The notes beneath the pieces are model-generated. The model saw only the letters and a program-made list of their open reading frames with translations, was not told where the DNA came from and did not search any database. 9,124 nucleotides of DNA from Desulfuromonadaceae bacterium. Lineage in GTDB: Bacteria; Desulfobacterota; Desulfuromonadia; Desulfuromonadales; Geopsychrobacteraceae. Position 1 is the stretch's first letter; each line of letters begins with the position of its first letter. The stretch spans positions 1-9,124 of the forward strand of contig JADGED010000093.1 of NCBI GenBank assembly GCA_016744555.1, given 5' to 3'. The position numbers and the translations under genes are program-made. Below, in pieces: positions 1 to 6,058 of this stretch.

Positions 1-20
1 ACTAAAACTACCCGCTAAAT

Positions 21-58
21 AAAAAAAGGCCGAAGAGGCGTAGTATCCTCTCCGGCCT
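21..58 (-). terminator. Rho-independent terminator of the TRAP binding-protein gene
   Basis: Arms 27-38 and 47-58 form a 12-position GC-rich stem with one internal mismatch (33/52) around an 8-base loop. On the plus strand an A-run (21-27) lies directly left of the stem, so a minus-strand transcript has hairpin then U-run. It sits about 30 bases past the stop codon of the minus-strand gene, so that transcript very likely ends here. Confidence 0.9.
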
Positions 59-89
59 CTGAAACGTGCCGATTATACAGATTTAGCTA

Positions 90-1127
90 TCAGCTGCCAA
101 GCTTTGTCCGCACCTTGTTCAAGTAATCTGGGCCAATTTTTTGTCCCCACTTCTCAAGCACTGGTTCAGCAAGTTTTTTCAACTCGCCGATTTCATCATC
201 ACTCAATTGATAAAACTGCACTCCAGCTGCCTTGGCTTTCTCAATCTGAACTTGATGCTGTTTACGTGTTGCTGCACGACTAGCGGCACTTTCCTCTGCA
301 ATTACCTCAAGAAAAGTAGCACGTAGATCTTCGGGTAATTTATCCAGCCATTTCTTGTTAACCAAATGAACGAACAAACCCTGTGCATAATTCAACTCGG
401 TGAAGTTTTTGGCGATATTAAACTTTTTAGTAATGTTACAAACGATAGCAGTATGATCAAGGCCACTAATTACACCAGTTTGCAGCGCTTGCGGAACATC
501 TGGCCAAGGTAGAACGGTAAACTTGAGGGTCCATGCCTTGTAGGTGTCCATGTTTACCGGGGCTTGAGCAATACGGAAGTTCACCCCTTTTGCTGCGGCA
601 ATATCATTTACCGGAGTGTTAGTTGCCCAACCATAAGGGCCGTAACCGGTAATATCAGCGACATAAATTCCACCCGCTAAAGTACTGTTGGCAAATGGCT
701 GCCACAACTCTGGATCGCCGCGGAAAGTGTCAAGCTTATCGAAAGTATCAACCACGTAGGGGAGATTAACAATCCCCAGACGGTCAGCGACGTTCGCTGC
801 TGCAACTGAGGAACTCATCATCCCCTGTACTGCACCAAACTTTAATTTATTAATTACATCTTTTTCGCCACCAAGCTGAGAAAGGGGACGAAAATCAACA
901 TAAATTTGGCCGTTGGTTTTTTCCCAAACTTTATCGCGAATCCGGTAACCGGCTGCAACACCTTCAATAACTGGGTGTGAAACATTGGAGAGAATATAGG
1001 TATACTTAGCTCCACTTGGGTCAAATCCTGGCTGCCAAGCAGCCAATGGATCTTTTTTCTTTTCTGCCATACCGGTAACTGGCAAAGCCAATACCAGCAC
1101 CAATAATAAAAGCACCATCTTTTTCAT
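90..1127 (-). CDS. TRAP transporter solute-binding protein, DctP family
   Basis: Periplasmic binding protein that would capture a small organic acid or similar solute and deliver it to a Na+-driven TRAP permease (DctQ/DctM type). The 345-residue length is normal for the family. Residues 1-21 are a signal peptide: a KK start, a long Leu/Val core, and likely cleavage after GMA (21). The DctP hallmarks follow in order: SHP near 50-52, the first-lobe PLSQLGGEKDVI at 81-92, and FRIAQAP at 184-190. Arg185 falls where the family's carboxylate-binding arginine is expected. GVISGLDHT (218-226) and the C-terminal helical region also fit. The ATG has an excellent Shine-Dalgarno (AAGGAGG on the minus strand, 1134-1140). 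The gene is divergent from glgC and closed by a terminator, and no permease gene lies in the window, so it looks monocistronic. The ligand cannot be read from sequence. Confidence 0.93.
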   Translation of the reverse strand: MKKMVLLLLVLVLALPVTGMAEKKKDPLAAWQPGFDPSGAKYTYILSNVSHPVIEGVAAGYRIRDKVWEKTNGQIYVDFRPLSQLGGEKDVINKLKFGAVQGMMSSSVAAANVADRLGIVNLPYVVDTFDKLDTFRGDPELWQPFANSTLAGGIYVADITGYGPYGWATNTPVNDIAAAKGVNFRIAQAPVNMDTYKAWTLKFTVLPWPDVPQALQTGVISGLDHTAIVCNITKKFNIAKNFTELNYAQGLFVHLVNKKWLDKLPEDLRATFLEVIAEESAASRAATRKQHQVQIEKAKAAGVQFYQLSDDEIGELKKLAEPVLEKWGQKIGPDYLNKVRTKLGS

Positions 1128-1190
1128 CTGTAACCTCCTTGAAAGATTTAAAATGTTTCGTTATCACAAAAAAAAGTTAATTATCAATAA

Positions 1191-1203
1191 AATCAATGAC
1201 TTA
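1191..1203 (+). promoter_or_regulatory. Possible IHF-binding site
   Basis: AATCAATGACTTA matches the IHF consensus WATCAANNNNTTR at every defined position, and an 8-base A-tract (1168-1175) lies upstream of it, as in high-affinity sites. It lies in the divergent region between the TRAP binding-protein gene and glgC. A single consensus match in AT-rich DNA is weak evidence. Confidence 0.3.
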
Positions 1204-1211
1204 CAGATATA

Positions 1212-1240
1212 AACATAACTTTTCAGGCACTTATGATCAA
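1212..1240 (-). promoter_or_regulatory. Candidate sigma-70 promoter for the TRAP binding-protein gene
   Basis: On the minus strand TTGATC (1235-1240) is followed after 17 bases by TATGTT (1212-1217). Each hexamer matches 4 of 6 consensus bases and the spacing is ideal. It would give a leader of about 78 bases. The region is AT-rich, so chance matches are likely. Confidence 0.35.
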
Positions 1241-1358
1241 GTGGAATATTAAATACATGCAAAAAAAGCGACTTTATCTAAATCGATAGGTTCAAACACA
1301 AATAAATCTGCTAAACTACTATTTTGTTCATTTTTAAATATGCTTTGGGGAGGAAAAA

Positions 1359-2642
1359 ATGCCAGAAAATAAAAACCGCCATATCGTTTACCGCTACGTC
1401 AGCCACCTGACAAAAGATACTTTTGCCCTTGTTCTTGCCGGTGGACGGGGGAGCAGATTGCACGAATTAACCGAATGGCGTGCCAAGCCAGCGGTTTATT
1501 TTGGCGGGAAATATCGGATAATCGACTTCCCTCTCTCAAATTGCGTAAACTCGGGGATTCGCCGCATTGGCGTTCTCACCCAATATAAGTCTCACTCACT
1601 GATCCGTCACTTGGTTCGGGGCTGGAGCCATTTTAAAAAAGAGCTGGGTGAATATGTTGAAATTCTCCCCGCCTCACAGCGTTTCTCTGATGAGTGGTAC
1701 CAAGGCACAGCAGATGCGGTGTATCAAAACCTCGACATTATCCGGGCGGAAAAACCTAAATACGTAATGATACTTTCGGGTGATCACGTGTACAAAATGG
1801 ACTATCGTCCCATGTTGCTAGAGCACGTTGCCACCGGTGCCGACATGACCGTTTCCTGCTTAGAAGTTCCCATCGAAGAAGCGGCAGGGGCATTTGGGGT
1901 TATGACTGTTGACGAAGAGAGCCGCATCTTACGCTTTGATGAAAAGCCCGAGCACCCCTCTCCTATACCTGGCCAACCCGGTACGACCTTAGCTTCCATG
2001 GGAAATTATATTTTCAATACCGATTTTCTGTTTGACCTATTGGAAAAAGACGGCAAAAACTCAGCATCAGATCACGATTTTGGTAAAAACATCATCCCTT
2101 CTATTGTTGATGACCATAAAGTGTTTGCTTACCCTTTCCGTGATCCCGAAACGAACCAACTTGCCTACTGGCGTGATGTCGGTTCACTCGATGCTTTCTG
2201 GGAAGCCAACATGGAGCTAATATCGCCCAATCCAGAGTTGAATCTGTATGACCCAGAATGGCCCATGTGGACCTATCAGAGCCAATTACCACCGGCTAAA
2301 TTTGTCTTTGATGACGATGGCCGTCGTGGCATGGCTGTCGATACAACGGTATCTGCAGGTTGTATTATTTCGGGTTCGCATTTAAAAAAATCGCTACTAT
2401 TTTCCAATGTCAGGGTCCACTCATATTCAACGATTGAAGAAGCCGTTATCCTCCCCGAAGTTGTCATTAACCGTAATTGTAAGATTAGACGGGCAATCAT
2501 TGATCGTGGTTGTGAAATTCCCGAAGGTAGCGTTATCGGTTACGATGCCGAACAGGACAAAGCCAACGGCTTCCGCATTACCGATAAAGGGATAGTATTA
2601 GTTACCAGAGTAATGTTAGGCCAACCTGGTGGTTACGCTTAG
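1359..2642 (+). CDS. glgC: Glucose-1-phosphate adenylyltransferase (ADP-glucose pyrophosphorylase)
   Basis: Makes ADP-glucose from glucose-1-phosphate and ATP, the committed and allosterically controlled step of bacterial glycogen synthesis, in the cytosol. The 427 residues compare with 431 in E. coli and the protein is collinear with it. The nucleotidyltransferase domain shows the loop LAGGRGSRL (26-34), RAKPAVYFGGKYRIIDF (41-57), WYQGTADAV (113-121) and SGDHVYKMDY (140-149). Asp142 in that last motif matches the E. coli catalytic Asp142. FDEKP (193-197) carries the glucose-1-phosphate-binding lysine (Lys196, E. coli Lys195), and YWRDVGSLDAFW (270-281) follows. A left-handed beta-helix domain with ISGS and LLPEV-like repeats occupies about 310-420. 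The E. coli activator-site Lys39 is replaced by Trp40. The start is backed by GGGGAGG at 1347-1353. The gene lies apart from glgA and glgB and is followed 29 bases later by folK. Confidence 0.97.
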   Translation: MPENKNRHIVYRYVSHLTKDTFALVLAGGRGSRLHELTEWRAKPAVYFGGKYRIIDFPLSNCVNSGIRRIGVLTQYKSHSLIRHLVRGWSHFKKELGEYVEILPASQRFSDEWYQGTADAVYQNLDIIRAEKPKYVMILSGDHVYKMDYRPMLLEHVATGADMTVSCLEVPIEEAAGAFGVMTVDEESRILRFDEKPEHPSPIPGQPGTTLASMGNYIFNTDFLFDLLEKDGKNSASDHDFGKNIIPSIVDDHKVFAYPFRDPETNQLAYWRDVGSLDAFWEANMELISPNPELNLYDPEWPMWTYQSQLPPAKFVFDDDGRRGMAVDTTVSAGCIISGSHLKKSLLFSNVRVHSYSTIEEAVILPEVVINRNCKIRRAIIDRGCEIPEGSVIGYDAEQDKANGFRITDKGIVLVTRVMLGQPGGYA

Positions 2643-2671
2643 AACTCTAGATTTATAAGCAACTTAAGCAA

Positions 2672-3184
2672 ATGAAAAACATCAATAAAACACAAGTATT
2701 TCTTGGCTTTGGCGGTAACCTTGACAATCCGTATAACCATTTTTGCCGAGCCAAACAAAAACTAGCGGCACATCCACAAATTACAGTGGTAGCTACGTCG
2801 CCATTATATACAACTCCTCCGCTTGGTGGCCCTACCGGTCAACCGGACTATCTCAATGGAGTTATGGAAATTGAAACAGGATTGTCACCAGCAAACTTGC
2901 TACAACTTTGTCAACAAATTGAAGCTGAGTCTGGACGTATTAGAAATGAGCGTTGGGGTGCACGGACACTTGATATCGATTTATTAATTATGGCAGATAT
3001 TACCGTCAACACGCCACAATTAACCATACCTCACCCACGGTTACAGCAACGCCATTTCGTATTACTGCCACTAAATGATTTAGCTCCTGCACTTATCCAC
3101 CCAATTTCGATGAAAACTATTGCCGCTCTGCTCGAAACTCTTCCGGCAGCAGAAGGTATCAGTCTCTGGAAAGAAGAATGGTAA
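2672..3184 (+). CDS. folK: 2-amino-4-hydroxy-6-hydroxymethyldihydropteridine pyrophosphokinase
   Basis: Transfers pyrophosphate from ATP to 6-hydroxymethyl-7,8-dihydropterin, giving the substrate for dihydropteroate synthase (FolP) in folate synthesis. The 170 residues are typical for a single-domain HPPK. The N-terminal strand and glycine loop read VFLGFGGNL (9-17), where most family members have G-x-G-S/A-N-L. The HPPK signature runs from Arg91 through RWGARTLDIDLL (94-105). Asp101 and Asp103 are the expected Mg2+ ligands, and Arg94, Trp95 and Arg98 line the substrate site. IPHPR (119-123) holds the conserved histidine (121). No fused FolB or FolP domain is present. The Shine-Dalgarno before the ATG is weak, but the start matches the usual family N-terminus just before the first strand. 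The gene probably shares a transcript with glgC and with the small gene 3 bases downstream. Confidence 0.96.
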   Translation: MKNINKTQVFLGFGGNLDNPYNHFCRAKQKLAAHPQITVVATSPLYTTPPLGGPTGQPDYLNGVMEIETGLSPANLLQLCQQIEAESGRIRNERWGARTLDIDLLIMADITVNTPQLTIPHPRLQQRHFVLLPLNDLAPALIHPISMKTIAALLETLPAAEGISLWKEEW

Positions 3185-3187
3185 CCA

Positions 3188-3430
3188 ATGATCAAACTAA
3201 TACTATTAATTTTGTGCGGATTTATTTTCTATTCGATGATTTCAGGACTTTTGCGCCCCAAACCGTCTCGCAAGCCACAAAACCAAAGCAACGATGGTGA
3301 AGTCATGGTTGAGGATCCACAATGTGGCACCTACTTCCCCCAAAGTGAAGCGATACGCGCTACAATAAATGGCAAGCAACACTATTTTTGCTCAAAAAAA
3401 TGTTTAAAAGCATACAAACAGAAACAATAA
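3188..3430 (+). CDS. Small membrane-anchored protein with YHS/TRASH-like Cys cluster (PP0621-like)
   Basis: This 80-residue protein has one N-terminal membrane segment (about 2-22), a polar Lys/Pro/Asn/Gln linker (24-38), and a compact C-terminal module. The module contains EDPQCGTYFP (42-51) and, after a small polar stretch, HYFCSKKC (65-72). Cys46, Cys68 and Cys72 with nearby His65 form a plausible Zn or other metal site. The DP-x-CG ... YFCS-x-x-C layout resembles YHS/TRASH metal-binding domains and the short 'PP0621 family' proteins. That assignment is by pattern recognition and has not been searched. By topology the metal module would lie on one face of the inner membrane; which face is not certain. 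It begins 3 bases after the folK stop, so it is likely translationally coupled to folK, although no shared function is evident. Molecular role unknown. Confidence 0.8.
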   Translation: MIKLILLILCGFIFYSMISGLLRPKPSRKPQNQSNDGEVMVEDPQCGTYFPQSEAIRATINGKQHYFCSKKCLKAYKQKQ

Positions 3431-3462
3431 GCATCACCTTATAGCTTTTTATCTGCATTGCC

Positions 3463-3504
3463 GAGGGCAGTGCAAATCGTGCTGCACTCAACCCTCTATG
3501 TATG
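3463..3504 (+). terminator. Possible terminator of the glgC-folK-small ORF unit
   Basis: GAGGG (3463-3467) pairs with CCCTC (3492-3496), and AGTGCA (3469-3474) pairs with TGCACT (3483-3488), around an 8-base loop. A small internal bulge separates the two helices. It lies 33 bases after the last stop of the operon. Downstream the sequence is TATGTATGTTTT, a poor U-tract, so termination may be inefficient or Rho-assisted. Confidence 0.45.
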
Positions 3505-3647
3505 TTTTAAAATCAAAGTTAATCGAAGCCGACATCTGTACAATTCTTTATGACGGAATAGTCCAAATTGAAAATCGCCGACTTACCGATATTGGCATTA
3601 AAAATCTCCACTTGTCAGAAAAAAACCTTAATATATTAAACACATAA
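3498..3647 (+). CDS. Doubtful 49-residue ORF between two hairpins
   Basis: An ATG at 3498 opens a 49-codon frame ending in TAA at 3645-3647. The predicted peptide is mixed polar and hydrophobic (it includes LYDGIVQIENRRL, residues 17-29) and has no recognisable domain, signal peptide or membrane segment. There is no Shine-Dalgarno; the bases before the ATG are the 3' arm of the preceding hairpin, which would hinder initiation. The frame stays open for about 30 codons upstream, but that part (Cys/His-rich, no start) does not look like protein. In its favour, a perfect hairpin begins 12 bases after the stop. It could be a chance ORF, a decayed gene, or part of an untranslated RNA. Confidence 0.2.
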   Translation: MYVLKSKLIEADICTILYDGIVQIENRRLTDIGIKNLHLSEKNLNILNT

Positions 3648-3659
3648 GGACTTTACAAC

Positions 3660-3693
3660 GATACCGACTGCAAATCAAAATGTAGTCGGTATC
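3660..3693. repeat. Perfect inverted repeat (stable hairpin)
   Basis: GATACCGACT (3660-3669) and AGTCGGTATC (3684-3693) are exact reverse complements. Three more inner pairs are possible (one G-U), leaving an 8-base A-rich loop. The plus-strand sequence after it (TGCGCTTCATTATTTCC) lacks an immediate U-run, and there is no A-run on the left, so it is not a textbook terminator in either direction. It may end an RNA from the 3498-3647 segment, protect a 3' end, or act as an operator-like dyad. Confidence 0.75.
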
Positions 3694-3780
3694 TGCGCTT
3701 CATTATTTCCTAACTAACCTTGTTTTATTTTAAGTTAATTCATTTTAGCGAAATTAAATTTTCACTTGCTCGCAGTTTCC

Positions 3781-3809
3781 TTGACAGGGTATTATTGCTC
3801 GGGTATAAA
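3781..3809 (+). promoter_or_regulatory. Sigma-70 promoter of sucCD
   Basis: A perfect -35 box TTGACA (3781-3786) and a -10 box TATAAA (3804-3809, 5 of 6) are separated by exactly 17 bases. Transcription would start near 3816 and leave a leader of about 77 bases before the sucC ATG. The AT-rich DNA just upstream could act as an UP element. Confidence 0.8.
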
Positions 3810-3840
3810 AATTAGAATCATTTTAAGAAACTATCTTGCA

Positions 3841-3863
3841 GATTTCGTAATTTGTACGAATTC
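3841..3863. promoter_or_regulatory. Palindrome in the sucCD leader, possible operator or mRNA hairpin
   Basis: GATTTCGTA (3841-3849) and TACGAATTC (3855-3863) pair at 8 of 9 positions, with a perfect inner TTCGTA/TACGAA, around the 5-base spacer ATTTG. It lies about +26 to +48 from the predicted start site and ends about 20 bases before the sucC Shine-Dalgarno. The length and spacing suit a dimeric repressor site, but an RNA stem-loop is equally possible. Confidence 0.5.
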
Positions 3864-3892
3864 AGCTTTACTTCTAACCACATGAGGGCGCA

Positions 3893-5059
3893 ATGAATAT
3901 TCACGAGTATCAAGCAAAAGCGGTTCTACGTAAATTCGGGGTTCCGGTTCCTAGAGGGCACGCAGTTTACAACGGCAATTCTGCCCGAGTGTGGGCCAAA
4001 CGATTAGGTCCTGGCCCTTGGGCCGTCAAAGCACAAATCCATGCTGGTGGTCGCGGCAAGGGCGGTGGAGTTAAAATTGCTCAAACTGCAGATGAAGTAA
4101 AAAGATATGCCAGCCTCATGTTTGGCATGAATTTGGTGACTCACCAAACCGGACCAGAAGGCAAAAGAGTCAATCGTGTCCTTATCGAAGAAGGTTGTGA
4201 CATAGCAGACGAGTTTTATATTTCATTTTTGGTCGATCGAGTTACATCAAGAGTCACCTTGATGGCTTCTGCTGAAGGTGGCGTAAACATTGAAGAGGTC
4301 GCTGCCAATACCCCAGAAAAGATCTTCTTTGAAACTGTCGATCCAGCTACCGGATTTCTACCCTTTCAGGCACGCAGGGTTGGCTTCAAGCTTGGTCTTG
4401 AAATGCCTCAAATTAAGCAATTGGTCCCCCTATTGCTGAAGTTGTACAAAGCCTTTGTGGAATCCGACTGCTCTCTATTGGAAATCAACCCATTGGTCAA
4501 AACTGGCAATGGCGATCTCATCTGCCTTGATGCCAAGCTTAACTTCGATGACAACGCGGTATTCCGGCATGAGACCTTTGACGATTTACGTGACTATGAT
4601 GAAGAAGATCCGATGGAAATTGAAGCAGGACAATACGACCTTTCTTACATTGCCCTTGATGGGAATATAGGTTGTATGGTCAACGGTGCCGGACTCGCCA
4701 TGGCAACCATGGATATAATTCAACTCTTTGGTGCTGCACCTGCAAACTTCCTTGACGTTGGTGGTAGCGCTACAGCCAAACGGGTCACTAAAGCTTTAAA
4801 AATAATTCTCTCAGATGAAAAAGTTGAGGGCATTTTAGTCAATATTTTTGGTGGCATAATGAAATGTGACATTATTGCAACCGGCGTCGTTGAAGCAGCA
4901 AAAGAAGTTGATATTCAGGTTCCGCTGATTGTACGCCTCGAAGGTACCAATGTAGAGCTTGGTAAAGAAATTTTGGCTAATTCGGGTCTCAATCTTATCA
5001 GTGCTGACAGCATGGCGGATGCAGCCGAAAAAATTGTTAATGCGGTCAAGGAGAAATAA
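3893..5059 (+). CDS. sucC: Succinyl-CoA synthetase, beta subunit (ADP-forming)
   Basis: With SucD it interconverts succinyl-CoA plus ADP/Pi and succinate plus CoA and ATP, the substrate-level phosphorylation step of the TCA cycle. The 388 residues equal the E. coli length and align without apparent gaps. The ATP-grasp domain starts MNIHEYQAK and has VKAQIHAGGRGKGGGVKI (45-62), which forms the nucleotide-binding lysine and glycine loop. Asn199 (EINPLV) and Asp213 (CLDAK) coincide with the E. coli Mg2+ ligands. The C-terminal CoA-ligase domain (about 240-388) includes ALDGNIGCMVNGAGLAMATMD (254-274), FLDVGGSA and LVNIFGGI. The nucleotide specificity (ATP or GTP) cannot be settled by eye. The start has GAGGG at 3884-3888. 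A strong promoter lies upstream, and sucD follows after only 2 bases. Confidence 0.98.
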   Translation: MNIHEYQAKAVLRKFGVPVPRGHAVYNGNSARVWAKRLGPGPWAVKAQIHAGGRGKGGGVKIAQTADEVKRYASLMFGMNLVTHQTGPEGKRVNRVLIEEGCDIADEFYISFLVDRVTSRVTLMASAEGGVNIEEVAANTPEKIFFETVDPATGFLPFQARRVGFKLGLEMPQIKQLVPLLLKLYKAFVESDCSLLEINPLVKTGNGDLICLDAKLNFDDNAVFRHETFDDLRDYDEEDPMEIEAGQYDLSYIALDGNIGCMVNGAGLAMATMDIIQLFGAAPANFLDVGGSATAKRVTKALKIILSDEKVEGILVNIFGGIMKCDIIATGVVEAAKEVDIQVPLIVRLEGTNVELGKEILANSGLNLISADSMADAAEKIVNAVKEK

Positions 5060-5061
5060 CC

Positions 5062-5934
5062 ATGAGTATTCTTATTGATAAAAACACCAAAGTAATCACC
5101 CAGGGAATTACCGGAGCCACCGGATTGTTTCATGCCCATGGCGCCCAAGATTATGGTACCCAAATGGTCGGCGGCACCGCACCAGGCAAAGGCGGAACCA
5201 AAGTTGACGGCTTTCCAATTTTCAACACAGTCGCAGAAGCAGTTAAAGAAACCGGTGCGACAGCTTCTGTTATCTATGTACCTCCTGTTGCCAGTGCCGA
5301 TGCCATTCTGGAAGCCGTTGATGCCGGTATCGAGCTTGTCATTTGCATTACTGAGGGGATTCCTGTCCTCGATATGGTTAAAGTCAAAAGATGCATGCAA
5401 GGGTCAACAGCCCGCTTGATCGGTCCAAACTGCCCTGGAATTATCACGCCAGGAGAATGTAAAATTGGAATTATGCCAGCTTATATCCATAAGCCTGGTC
5501 CAGTCGGCGTGGTCTCGCGGTCAGGTACCCTTACCTACGAGGCGGTTTGGCAGTTAACTTCTCGTGATATCGGCCAATCTACCTGTGTTGGTATCGGGGG
5601 TGACCCAGTTAATGGAACTAGCCATCTCGACACACTAAAAATGTTTGAAGCAGATCCCGAGACCAAAGCAGTTATCATGATTGGTGAAATTGGTGGTAAT
5701 GCTGAAGAACTCGCAGCTGAATACGTTCGTGACCACATGAGCAAGCCAGTAGCAGCATTCATCGCTGGTGCAACAGCACCTCCTGGCAAACGAATGGGAC
5801 ACGCCGGGGCTATCATTTCCGGCGGTACAGGTGATGCCGCAAGCAAAAAAGCATTTCTCCGTGAATGTGGTGTCAGCGTTGCAGATTCCCCAGCTGACAT
5901 GGCAGAAGCGTTGCTAAAAATCTGGCAACCATAA
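5062..5934 (+). CDS. sucD: Succinyl-CoA synthetase, alpha subunit
   Basis: Carries the CoA-binding site and the phosphohistidine that relays phosphate to the nucleotide on SucC. The 290 residues compare with 289 in E. coli. The N-terminal Rossmann CoA-binding domain shows ITQGITGATGLFHA-type sequence from about 12 to 25 and GGTAPGKGG (37-45), which is typical of SucD. GPNCPGIITPGECKIGIMP (121-139) is the family signature, followed by SRSGTLTYEAVWQ (152-164) and GIGGDPVNGT (177-186). The active-site histidine is His247 in KRMGHAGAIISGG (243-255), next to the loop that contacts SucC. The ATG is preceded by AAGGAG (5048-5053) inside the end of sucC, so the two subunits are coupled for equal synthesis. 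An intrinsic terminator follows, so the unit is just sucCD, without sucAB. Confidence 0.98.
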   Translation: MSILIDKNTKVITQGITGATGLFHAHGAQDYGTQMVGGTAPGKGGTKVDGFPIFNTVAEAVKETGATASVIYVPPVASADAILEAVDAGIELVICITEGIPVLDMVKVKRCMQGSTARLIGPNCPGIITPGECKIGIMPAYIHKPGPVGVVSRSGTLTYEAVWQLTSRDIGQSTCVGIGGDPVNGTSHLDTLKMFEADPETKAVIMIGEIGGNAEELAAEYVRDHMSKPVAAFIAGATAPPGKRMGHAGAIISGGTGDAASKKAFLRECGVSVADSPADMAEALLKIWQP

Positions 5935-5950
5935 TCATTGTTAGAAATGA

Positions 5951-5998
5951 AGTGTTCGGAGTCAAATCACAGATACTGGCTCCGAGCACTAGCTTTTC
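5951..5998 (+). terminator. Rho-independent terminator of sucCD
   Basis: Arms 5951-5964 and 5977-5990 form a 14-bp stem with two G-U pairs and no mismatch, around a 12-base loop. It is followed by AGCTTTTCTG with a short T-run at 5994-5997. It begins 16 bases after the sucD stop. Confidence 0.85.
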
Positions 5999-6046
5999 TG
6001 ACCAAAATGACTGAATAATATTCCCAATTTGGATTTTAATTCAAAC

Positions 6047-6058
6047 GGAGCAATTGTG
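6047..6058 (+). promoter_or_regulatory. Shine-Dalgarno and GTG start that decide the small ORF's N-terminus
   Basis: GGAG at 6047-6050 lies 5 bases before an in-frame GTG (6056-6058) and 11 before an in-frame ATG (6062). The longer frame that begins at a TTG (6029) has no Shine-Dalgarno and would bury this site inside the gene. GTG 6056 is the preferred start. Confidence 0.6.

Larger units (their letters stand above)
3431..3892. other. 462-base intergenic region before sucCD
   Basis: This gap has no securely identified gene. From left to right it holds an interrupted hairpin (3463-3496), the weak 49-codon ORF (3498-3647), a perfect-stem hairpin (3660-3693), an AT-rich stretch (about 3700-3780), a near-consensus sigma-70 promoter (3781-3809), and a leader with a 23-base palindrome (3841-3863). 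No tRNA, rRNA or recognised riboswitch fold was seen. Confidence 0.8.

Noticed and set aside
1291..1317. TTCAAA...TAAACT as a glgC promoter
   Set aside because: The spacer is only 15 bases and both boxes are poor matches in AT-rich DNA; the true glgC promoter was not identified.
4915..5400. 161-codon minus-strand frame across the sucC/sucD junction
   Set aside because: It is antisense to two unmistakable genes, has no recognisable domain and no ribosome-binding site; it arises from the codon bias of the plus-strand genes.
5535..5900. 121-codon minus-strand frame inside sucD
   Set aside because: Antisense to the conserved SucD C-terminal half including the His247 region; Ala/Pro/Ser-rich shadow without motifs.
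6029..6055. TTG start giving an 85-residue version of the His-cluster protein
   Set aside because: No Shine-Dalgarno precedes it, the extra residues are polar and would disrupt the signal peptide, and a GGAG motif within this stretch serves the GTG at 6056.
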